A stretch of 45,366 bases of DNA, from contig WELB01000016.1 in the NCBI GenBank assembly GCA_009602725.1, positions 807,790 through 853,155 on the forward strand, read 5' to 3'. The notes beneath the pieces are model-generated. The model had not been told where the DNA came from. It was given only the letters and a program-made list of their open reading frames with translations, and searched no databases. This document shows, one piece after another, positions 1-20,818 of the stretch (position 1 is the stretch's first letter; each line of letters begins with the position of its first letter). A program made the translations under genes and the position numbers. This DNA is from Spirogloea muscicola (Eukaryota; Streptophyta; Zygnematophyceae; Spirogloeales; Spirogloeaceae).

Positions 1-573
1 GGCCGCGAGGCGGGGGGCGGCGTAGACCTGCGGGACGCTGGCGGCGGCGGCGGCGGCGGGGCGGCGGCGGCGGAGGAAGAGCTGGCGGCGCAGCGGCGGC
101 AGGTGGCGGAGGACGAGTGGCTGCGCAACCCCTTCAACGTGCTGTCAGCACAGGTCGAGGCCGCACTCATGCTCGCCTTCGGCGGCCTCCTCCTCGCCTA
201 CCTCTTCCAAGGTTTGTCCCGCTCGCATCGCCGACGCGGGCACCCACCGGCGCTGGCCACCTGCGTTCGTGTGTTACGCATTCTACATGAATAGTGCGTA
301 AGTCGTTGCTGCTGCAGATTGCAGACAAGTCGTTGTCCTGACTGCACTGCCAGCTCTATCGTGCCTTCAGCAGATCTTAGAAGTACGACACATTGGCGCT
401 TCTTGCAGTATTCTGATGCTCCAGTGATGTGATGTGCCGCGGTCCTGGCAGCTCTGCTGAGCACGAGCAACTGGGAGCTGCCCTCACTGGACAGCCTGTG
501 CGAGGCCGCGCAAGACGATGCCAGCATGGCCGCCTTCTACGCCATCTGCGAGACAGCCAATGCGACGCCCTGA
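1..573 (+). CDS. 3' end of an unrecognised membrane protein gene
   Basis: Two exons are visible. The first (1-211) is open from the window edge and encodes a Gly/Ala-rich stretch, an acidic/basic segment (AEEELAAQRRQVAEDEWLRN) and then a hydrophobic helix of about 20 residues (ALMLAFGGLLLAYLF). A GTTTGT donor at 212 and an AG acceptor at 450-451 join in phase 1 to exon 452-573. That exon encodes LLSTSNWELPSLDSLC, a short acidic tail and a TGA stop at 571-573. The helix continues across the junction (YLFQALLS), which supports the splice. I do not recognise the family. The protein probably has a C-terminal membrane anchor followed by about 40 residues. The N-terminal part lies outside the window. 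Confidence 0.55.
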
Positions 574-2142
574 GCCTCGTCACGGCGGTATGGCATTGTT
601 GTCAACTCCTGATCAGACTGCCAGACTGCAGCTTGCATGACAACGACACCTGACGACGGCAACCTGGGTTGCAGAAGTGCCGGTCTCTTGTGTAAGCCGT
701 GAAGCTTTCGCCTTTGCTGTTACTGAGGAGTTGCTTAACGCAACACATGCACAGTCCTCTGTGTTCTCTTGACTGAACGGGCACATCCCTGACTCCATTG
801 TGGCCTCTTGTAGGGGCAGGTGTAATATCCAGGCGCTGTTGATGGCTGCCATATGCCCACCACAGTCATAAGCTGAGGCGGACAAATATTTCATATATAT
901 AGCCTGCATTGCATTCAGAGCTTTGCTCAGGAGCACGGGCAGCATCATCAGTGCAGCTCCAGCAGCCTGCAGTGAGGCTTTCGACAAGCATCCTTCTGCA
1001 CATGGGCGGGGTTGAGCACAGCAAATGGAGGAGCTGGGCGTGCATAATATACTGGGAATCTGCTGGACCTGCCCTCCAGCAGGGATACGAGGGTAATTGC
1101 AGGTTGTGATGGTCAGCGCCAGGCTAGATTTGGGAGCAGCAATGCGGCCTGGAGCACAGAGAGCTTGCTGTACACCTGCACCAGGCAGGGACCCTGCCCC
1201 CAGCAGTCGCTTCCAGGCTAGCTAGCACTAGCAGGTGTTGCTGGCGCTGCGTGACCTGGGCCATGCTTCTAAATAGGAGCTCCTGAGACCGTTTTCACTG
1301 CCTGAATTGTCAGAGTGCCCCAAAGTGCCTGTCTTAATGCCCATGACTGCAAGCAAACCTTGCCTACAAGGCGTGACTCTACCTTGAGCCCACTTTAGTG
1401 GCAACACTCTTGACGCTACAAGCACGCCATTTGTTTCTGACAGGAGAAGCATCACAAAAGAACAAGAAATTGAGGATCCGAGATCGTGTTGAAAGAGGCA
1501 GTAATGAGCTAGGGAGCATGTTGTGTAGCAATATCCACGAGGCTTGTGTTTGTGTGTGCCCAGCGACAACGAAGGTGGCACCTTGCTTAAGAGGAGATTG
1601 ATATGCCGACGGTTGTGACAAATGCTTAATCGTCGCTTTGTATCGAGTCTCTGTGCTAGAAATGTAAGCCCCTAATTCCTGTACTCACCATCGTCGGTGG
1701 ACGCACCTCTGGATTACTTGCAGGGGTGTGGCTGGCCAAGGTGCTCAGAGAAACTTCGAAAGCTGAGCAACCTAAGTAGCTGCTTGAAGGTGCACGGATG
1801 GCAGTGCGGCGACAGGCAGTGGCGAGGACGATGGGACAGCATCAGCAGGCCACTGGTAGGCAGCGTCGTGGGCGCTCTTGCCCGCTCACGGTCAAGCAGC
1901 TGGTGGTTGCGTCTGGGTGGAAGCAGAAGCTTGTCCAATAATAGGCGATGATGGTGAGAGTCCAGCCCAAATGGTGATCGACGTCCATGGGGCCGGAAGC
2001 TATCAGCACGTAAAGCAAGTGGCTAATACTACTGACCCAGATAGCCTCACAATAACCTCTAGTGATACCTGCAACTTGGAATTTGTTGAGCAGCCGTAAC
2101 GAAAGAGGCTTTTCCAAGGGGGCAAAGGCTCTGAAAGGCTTG
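574..2142. other. Non-coding stretch after the first gene
   Basis: I see no exon with a family signature or a consistent set of splice sites here. The short open frames on both strands have unrelated composition and no conserved motifs. The first part is presumably 3' UTR of the preceding gene. Confidence 0.5.
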
Positions 2143-2440
2143 GCAAGCCTAGAAGGCCAGCCGAAGAAGAAAGTGCTCGCCCATAGAGAAGAGCGGCTGG
2201 CAAAGCCAGCCCAAAAAAGAATGGACAATGTCCAAAGCCAAAGAAAGAGGTGCCGGAAAAGGACTACACTACAAAACACGAGAGGATGCAGAGGGAAGCT
2301 CAGTACCCACGAGTGAGCAACATCAAGTCAGAGTAGCTCGCTGCAGGGAAAGAGGCACTCCGCCGAGACGAGGCAGCAGCCATAGCATGGCCTGCTTGCG
2401 TGTTTAGGAGGGCGTAGGCAACAGAGTGTCGGAAGGACAT
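2143..2440 (-). mobile_element. Truncated copy of a retroelement 3' end
   Basis: This stretch matches 18686-18970 almost base for base over most of its length. Shared blocks include AAAGTGCTCGCCCATAGAGA, GGCTGGCAAAGCCAGC, GGACTACACTACAAAACAC and GCTCAGTACCCACGAGTGAG. In the right-hand copy this sequence is the stop-codon end and 3' UTR of a reverse-transcriptase-type ORF on the minus strand. Here only a few dozen degenerate codons remain, so it is a 5'-truncated dead copy. Such truncation is typical of non-LTR retrotransposons. Confidence 0.65.
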
Positions 2441-2695
2441 TCGTCCTATCAATGGGGTTGCAGTAGCCGCCCTGCGAGCAGCCCAAAGGTGCAGATGTAA
2501 GTGCAGACCAGGGTTTGGGCTTCGGATGCAGGGCGTGTGTAGGTTCAAGCGCCCTGAGAATGCGTCAGTCCAGCGTCAGTGTACACCAGTGCGTCATCGT
2601 GGCGTGACAGGCGTCAACATCAGGAGCATCGTCAGACCAGGTCGAGCTGGGGCCCGGTTTATGTGGCGGTTGAGGGGGTCTGAGATTAGGGTGCA

Positions 2696-2725
2696 GAACT
2701 TAGTATTAGGGTTAGGGTAAACAGG
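2696..2725 (+). repeat. Degenerate telomere-type repeats
   Basis: A short run of TTAGGG-like units (AGTATTAGGGTTAGGGTAAA) lies just upstream of the GGC repeat and the SRP9 exon. It resembles similar degenerate tracts in introns elsewhere in the window. Confidence 0.6.
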
Positions 2726-2731
2726 TCCCAG

Positions 2732-2790
2732 GCGGCGGCGGCGGCGGCGGCGGCGGCATTGGCGGCGGCGGCGGCGGCGGCAGCGGCGTC
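2732..2790. repeat. GGC trinucleotide repeat
   Basis: Nearly uninterrupted GGC units, broken once by CATT. The run would encode poly-Ala or poly-Gly in some frames, which produces spurious open frames on both strands. Confidence 0.85.
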
Positions 2791-2793
2791 TGC

Positions 2794-2865
2794 ATGGTGT
2801 ACATCGACTCCTGGGACGAGTTTGCGGAGAAGGCGGAGCTGCTCTTCCGCGCCGAGCCGCTGCGG
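2794..2865 (+). CDS. SRP9: Signal recognition particle 9 kDa protein, first exon only
   Basis: The 24 codons starting at ATG 2794 read MVYIDSWDEFAEKAELLFRA followed by EPLR. This is the hallmark N-terminus of plant-type SRP9 (M-V-Y-I-x-S-W-D-E-F, then LFRADP). SRP9 pairs with SRP14 to bind the Alu domain of 7SL RNA and delays elongation during co-translational targeting to the ER. A GT directly after EPLR (2866) could be the donor; in the family the next residues would be TRYVMKYRH. No later SRP9 exon is visible downstream. Only 145 bases after this exon an mS35 exon begins, with an ambiguous base at 2968 between them. Either the gene is a dead 5' fragment or the assembly has joined two loci. 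Confidence 0.7.
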
Positions 2866-3010
2866 GTCCGCTCCTTGGGCGTCCACAACCCCCGCCGCCG
2901 CCGCCTTCGCCCCGCCTCCGCCGCAGCTGCCACTGCCGAGGCCACGGCGCCGGCACGGCGCCGCTCANGGCGCCGGCGGCCGGGGGCGGCGGCTGCGGCG
3001 GCGTGAGCGG

Positions 3011-4209
3011 CACGGCACCTGGGACGGGCTGGGCGACGAGATGACGGCGGCGGCGGGCCCGCCAGACGGCCGCTTCGAGCACCTCTACGACGCGCGCGGC
3101 CTCGTGGACGACTGGCTCGGCCACCCGACCTTCTGGGGCATGATCTCTGGTGCGCCGCTGCACAGCCTTAACCCCAAACCCTGACCCTTAATTACCGGAG
3201 GTTGGCGGCGTCTCAGTGACATTCTTGTTAGCAGAGGATCGGGTTATGTGCTCTATGGCCGGACCCTTGGTCGTCAACCCTGAAGCACCCCAAAGTAGTG
3301 CGAGGCAGAGCCCTAACCTCAATCCTGACCCCCAATTCGAAGGTTGGCAGTAACTCACTGACATTTTTCATCACAGAGGATCAAGTTATGTGCTTCATAG
3401 CTGGACCCGTGGTTGTCATCCCTGAAGCACCTTGATGTAGTGCGAGGCAGTGAGGAGAAGAAATTGCTCCACTAATGGCAGGCAGTGGCTGTGAGAGGCC
3501 AGCCCAACGGAATGCACAAGGTCTGAAAGGGCCGGAATCGAGTGAATTGAGTGAGGGGTCTCCCAGGCGGCCATGCTGGGGTCCTCCGCTGGCCACCGAG
3601 CCTGACCTCCACCGCTGGCCGACGCAGAAGAGGCGCTGGAGGCGCCGGCGACGGAAGGCGGGGAGCCCCCCGGTGAGGGCCCCATCCTGCACTGGGAGAC
3701 GCGTGTCGTGCTTGGGCCTGGCGGCGATGCCTGGCACCCCGCCAACCGCAAGGTCAAGGTATGGCGGCCCACACACAATTTCTGATAACCAACCATTAAC
3801 TTGACCATTAACTTGACAAACGTTGGGTCTGTCAAGTAGTGACAGACTGAGTTGCCCATGTGCACCTTACGGCAAGCCCGGGGCGGCATTGCCTGACCTC
3901 GCGTCATCACCTCGTTGCGGCCACCAGGTCATGGTGCACGTGAAGGAGCTGGGCCTGTCTACCTTGGCACGCACCCGGCTGCTGGCGCTGGTCGGCCGCC
4001 GCTACAACCCCGCCAAGGACGCCCTCACCATCATAAGCGAGCGCTATGCAGCACGCGAGGAGAACCGCAAGGATGTGCTGCGCATTCTGGTGGCCCTCAT
4101 CGATGAGGCACGCAAGGCTGACCACGTCGATGAGTACGCCAACGCCAACGTCGTCGCCGACACCAATGGCAACGCCGATGCCGCGACCATGACCTTAGCT
4201 CCTGCTTGA
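3011..4209 (+). CDS. Mitochondrial small ribosomal subunit protein mS35
   Basis: Three exons join in phase: 3011-3149 (start uncertain; the frame is open further left), 3628-3758 and 3928-4209. Donors are GTGCGC and GTATGG; acceptors follow GACGCAG and CCACCAG. The last two exons give the mS35 (MRPS28/S35 family) core: HPANRKVK, then VMVHVKELGLSTLARTRLLA, LVGRRYNPAKDALTIIS and EENRKDVLRILVALIDEARK. The family lies near the head of the mitoribosomal small subunit. The first exon (DGLGDEMTAAAG ... ARGLVDDWLGHPTFW) is assigned by phase and position. The N-terminus with the mitochondrial transit peptide is not identified; an N at 2968 may hide it. The C-terminal tail is Asn/Ala-rich and ends with TGA at 4207. 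Confidence 0.75.
3166..3450 (+). repeat. 142-bp tandem duplication inside the mS35 intron
   Basis: The sequences at 3200-3308 and 3342-3450 are 109-base aligned copies sharing GGTTGGC, CAGAGGATC, GTTATGTGCT, CCTGAAGCACC and AGTGCGAGGCAG. The short CCCTGACCC-like stretch before each copy also repeats, so the unit is about 142 bases. Both units lie between mS35 exons 1 and 2. Confidence 0.8.
3463..3540 (-). repeat. Copy of the GGCTGGC hairpin repeat
   Basis: A minus-strand copy of the dispersed module: GGCAGTGGCTGTGAGAGGCC, AGCCCAACGGAATGCACAAG and GTCTGAAAGGGCCGG. It lies in the intron just before mS35 exon 2. Confidence 0.6.
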
Positions 4210-4393
4210 CACGTCGCCAGTCGAGTGCCGCCGCGCTCTTGGCATGCACTGCCACTGTCCTCAAAGTCCAGCAGCTTGAGAAACAGCATGCGCTGTGTGC
4301 AAGGAATAATCAGTGCAGCTTGGCTTAGGTGGTCATTCAATCCTTTGTCAACCTGGTTGCCTGGTCAAGTGGTCATAACAGAGCCCACCAGCA

Positions 4394-17277
<12,884 letters not shown>

Positions 17278-17625
17278 NNNNNNNNNNNNNNNNNNNNNNN
17301 NNNNNNNNNNNNNNNNNNNNNNNNNNNNNNNNNNNNNNNNNNNNNNNNNNNNNNNNNNNNNNNNNNNNNNNNNNNNNNNNNNNNNNNNNNNNNNNNNNNN
17401 NNNNNNNNNNNNNNNNNNNNNNNNNNNNNNNNNNNNNNNNNNNNNNNNNNNNNNNNNNNNNNNNNNNNNNNNNNNNNNNNNNNNNNNNNNNNNNNNNNNN
17501 NNNNNNNNNNNNNNNNNNNNNNNNNNNNNNNNNNNNNNNNNNNNNNNNNNNNNNNNNNNNNNNNNNNNNNNNNNNNNNNNNNNNNNNNNNNNNNNNNNNN
17601 NNNNNNNNNNNNNNNNNNNNNNNNN
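17278..17625. other. Assembly gap (348 N)
   Basis: Unknown sequence. The 5' end of PHYLLO (start codon, plastid transit peptide, first part of MenF) should lie in or beyond it. Confidence 0.99.

Positions 17626-17688
<63 letters not shown>
17626..17688. repeat. 63-base poly-A run next to the gap
   Basis: An uninterrupted A homopolymer directly abuts the N gap. It could be a genuine homopolymer that broke the assembly or a contig-end artefact. A second N gap at 29322 shows the same arrangement. Confidence 0.9.
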
Positions 17689-17689
<1 letters not shown>

Positions 17690-17701
17690 ACCCCCGCCCA
17701 G

Positions 17702-17705
17702 CGCC

Positions 17706-17740
<35 letters not shown>

Positions 17741-17742
17741 CA
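17702..17742. repeat. GGC trinucleotide repeat
   Basis: About a dozen GGC units end at an ATG-complement. On the minus strand this reads as Met followed by an Ala run. No conserved coding sequence follows. Confidence 0.8.
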
Positions 17743-18470
17743 TGCTCGTCGCAGCCACCCCGGAGCCCGGCAGGAATGCCGGCGGCGATCTCGGAGGACA
17801 GGGGTTATCTCAGGTTTATGACTGACGCATCAGCGACAGTTCCCAGTCCGTGCGATGCGCTGGCGACGGCCGTGCGACTCTGCGCCAGCGGACACCTGTC
17901 CCTGCCCGCCTGGCTCGGGCCAGTGTCGGGCACGTGCGCACTCGTCTAAAACCCCCGCACTTACATGATTCGTAGTTGATGGATTCGTAAAACTATTAAG
18001 CAATCTCCGGACCAAAAAGCGAACCCAGGCTGCAGCAGGCATGACCACAGCAGACGGGCTGATCGGGACGACTGCATTGTGACAATCCACCGGATTATGG
18101 TGCAAGGAGATTATGATATAAGAAGGAAGCTGTCAACAGCAGGTACTTGCTTCCGGCAGCAGCATTGTTGATTGCTGTGGACTTTCCAGGTTCGGAAGCT
18201 TCTGCACATGTCAAAACTGGGGTCGATTGCATGTACATGTAAGGTCCGCCTGGTTGGCCATCAGCCCTGCGCGTCCTGCCGCCTCCGCCGCTGCCGCAGC
18301 CGCCATTGCCGCCGCCATGGGCCGGTCGCCGCGCTGCCGCACCCTTCCGCTGCCTCCTTGCCCGCCCCGTCCTCGTCCGGCCCTGCGCTGTCTCGTAGGG
18401 AGGCCGACGGGTCCGCCCTCCTGGCGGTCGTCGAGCGGCCGGCCGGGTCCGTTCCCCGTCGACCCCATCG
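17743..18470. other. No recognisable gene
   Basis: Both strands carry only short open frames of Pro/Arg/Ala-rich composition that follow the local GC content. I see no conserved motif or paired splice sites. Confidence 0.45.
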
Positions 18471-18685
18471 GCTTCCTCTCTTGGCTCTGGTGGATGGGCA
18501 TCAGGAGGCCGGCGGCAAGGGGTACGCGTACACTTAATGGCGGAAGATGTACAACGCCCTGAAGTACCTGGAGGGCCTGGAGGACGTCCGCCGGCAATGT
18601 ACATCATTGTTTGCCAATAAGTGTACGCGTATGCCATGCCGTCGTCCTACTCCGGGATGCACGTCCACCAGAGCCAGGAGAAGGA
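18471..18685. repeat. Imperfect inverted repeat with ~70-base arms
   Basis: The left arm 18471-18541 pairs with the right arm 18612-18685. Outer parts CTTGGCTCTGGTGGA and TCCACCAGAGCCAGG match, and so do the inner parts TACGCGTACACTTAATGGC and GCCAATAAGTGTACGCGTA. The middle of each arm is more diverged. The 70-base loop is open in the + frame (RKMYNALKYLEGLEDVRRQ). The right arm abuts the retroelement end at 18686. Confidence 0.75.
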
Positions 18686-19416
18686 AGAAAGTGCTCGCCC
18701 ATAGAGAAGAGGGGCTGGCAAAGCCAGCTCAAGAAAGATTGGACAATGTCCAAAGCCAAAGAAAGAGGAGCCGGAAAAAGGACTACACTACAAAACACTG
18801 CAAAATACTGAGACGATGCAGAGGGAAGCTCAGTACCCACGAGTGAGCAACATCAGGTCTGAGTAGCTCGCTGCAGGGAAAGAGGCACTCCGCCGAGACC
18901 CAGAGGCGGCGGCCATAGCACGGCCTGCTCGCGTGTGGACGGCGTGGGCAAGGGAGCGTTGAAGCGATACCGCCAGGCGCATGCGGAAAACTTGGCGAGC
19001 AAACCGGCGGCGTTGAAGCCGGGCATCTCCCCTGGCAGACCCGGCCGCCGGTCCATGGCCTGGCGGGCAAGCCGCTGAATGAGATCCAGCCAGCGGCTGC
19101 CGAAAGCTCCGTATACATCCATCGCCAGGGCCGCGAATTCATCCCCAACCGGGTGATCAGCATATTTACGCTCCTTGCCCCGGGCCGCCAGGCCGACCGC
19201 GTGCCCTGCAAACGACGCCGATCTGGTGGGATTGGCGGAGTCGATGCAGTCAGTTGTCACCACATCGGCGATGATGCGGGGACCGCCACCGGGCGGGATG
19301 GCGACCAGGTCGGCGCGTCGTGTATGGGGCTGGCCGTCCGCGCCCAGCTGGACGGGCATTTTTGAGGAGTTCTCCGCAGCCACCTTGAAGCCAGCCTCCG
19401 TAAACACCCCCTGCAT
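18686..19416 (-). mobile_element. 3' end of a reverse-transcriptase-type retroelement
   Basis: The minus-strand ORF 18853-19416 (187 residues) has no intron and is followed by a ~165-base 3' tail matching 2143-2320. It reads RRADLVAIPPGGGPRIIADV, VTTDCIDSANP, ARGKERKYADHPVGDEFAAL, DVYGAFGSRWLDLIQRLARQ and FSACAWRYRFN. This resembles the region after the reverse transcriptase domain in many plant and algal LINE-like proteins (R-x-A-D ... D-V-x-T pattern, then K-x-x-K-Y and a W-R-x-R near the end). No RT catalytic motif is present, so the copy is 5' truncated at about 19417, where another repeat begins. The family call rests on pattern memory only. Confidence 0.55.
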
Positions 19417-19420
19417 AGCC

Positions 19421-20097
19421 TCTTCAGGCCCCGCAGTCGCTCTTAGCTCGTACTTTGGCCCCTTCGAACCTTGTCAATTCTTTTCGGGCTGGCTTCTCAC
19501 AGCCCTTGCCCGCATTGGGAGAGCCACTTCTTTCTTTTTCCTGCATACCTCTCACAGGAGATCGTGGGAAGCGGTCCGCTCGCCCCCGTGTGCGCAACAG
19601 AGCATATGCGCAGTCAGCTCCGCAGGTTCAGCGTGACGGGCACCGCACTCGCACTAAGTGACGCCCAAGAGGCAGGGAGGGAGGAGGCCCAAGAGAGAAG
19701 AAGAGGCGGTGGACCGCCGTCCTGAAGACCTCATCGGGCATGGTGAGCGCTGCGTGGAGTGGGAGCGCTGATAATTATTCCGCGCCGCAGCAGGGGAGGA
19801 GGCTGAGAGAAGCCGGGCGAGCCCTCGAAGGTCAGACGACATACTCCCCTCTGGACATATACGGCGGCTACAGAACGAAGTGGGCCTCCTCCATCGCGTG
19901 GCACTGCATGTCAATGCCCGCCGACGTAGTCGGGCGGGTAGCTTAGGGCATTTCAGCGTCCCGCAAGAGAGAAGTGGCACTCCCAATGGGGGCAAGGGCT
20001 GTGAAAAGCCAGCCCGAAAAGATTTGACAATGGTTCGAAGGGGCCAAATGACGGAGGGCTCTAAAAAGCGCTAAGCAGCTACGAAGGGGCCTGAAGG
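19421..20097. repeat. Foldback element with inverted repeat ends
   Basis: The left end 19421-19533 and the right end 19969-20097 are inverted copies of one unit. It begins CTTCAGGCCCC and continues through GGCCCCTTCGAACC, TTTCGGGCTGGCTTCTCACA, GCCCTTGCCC and ATTGGGAGAGCCACTTCT. The interior of about 430 bases shows no convincing gene. The same unit occurs as a direct tandem pair at 35332-35600. Confidence 0.65.
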
Positions 20098-20462
20098 GCA
20101 TTCCAGCCCCTATCCTCAATGGGCGAGCCCTTTCTTCTTAATCTAGCTTCCTGCAAGCCATCGTTGCATGCTATAACATGCGGCTATCATTGAGTCTACA
20201 GCACTCCTAGGCACTTGCGTTACACCAGCGTGCTGGTCGTGCATTAGCCCAGGCTAATGGCTTCCGTGGTGGTGGTTTGCTGCCTCAGTATAGCTTGTCA
20301 GATATGCATGTGCTCACTCGGGGATATTAGTGTCCCCCTTAGCCAGCTCATTACCCAGGTAACAGGACATTTGTAAGGCTAGAATTGGCATCCATTTCAA
20401 TATTATGCGCACCGCGCGCCTTCGCTCTTCTGGGCCGGCTTCTCACAGCCCTTGCCATTGTT
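20098..20462. other. Non-coding spacer with a repeat fragment
   Basis: No gene is seen. A copy of the TTATGCGCACCGCGCGCCTT motif is present at about 20402-20421, followed by a partial GGCTGGC-type unit. Confidence 0.5.
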
Positions 20463-20625
20463 TTGACCCGTGGTTACTGAGCGGGTCAATCTACTGTAGG
20501 TTATGTAGGTCTTGAGTTGTGCTTGCCTTTGTACTTGGCCATTTGGCCTTCACTTGTTTCAAATACACGAGATTTTCCTTGCCCCCATTGGGAGAGCCAC
20601 TTCTCCATTGGGAGAGCCACTTCTT
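20463..20625. repeat. GACCC...GGGTC dyad repeat and hairpin-module fragments
   Basis: 20463-20553 is the third copy of the dyad element: TTGACCCGTGGTTACTGAGC, GGGTCAA, then GTACTTGGCCATTTGGCCTT. It is followed by two tandem copies of CATTGGGAGAGCCACTTCT, a fragment of the foldback unit. Confidence 0.65.
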
Positions 20626-20818
20626 TTACCGTTGGGCAGTCCAACTTTCCTTTCCCAGGGGCTGCAGCGGCGCGCCGCCGGCATGTGCGGCGCGGGCAGC
20701 CGGCGGGCGTCGCCGGAGAGGAGAGCGGCGAGGGCCGCGCCGGCGGAGGGGCTCGCCNGAGCCCGGCGAGCGCTAGGCGGTGAAAGCGGCGGCAGCGGCG
20801 GCGGCAGCGGCGGCGGCG

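Noticed and set aside
2594-3163. Arg/Pro-rich open frames on the minus strand over the SRP9/mS35 region
   Set aside because: Shadow frames of GGC repeats and of the + strand exons.
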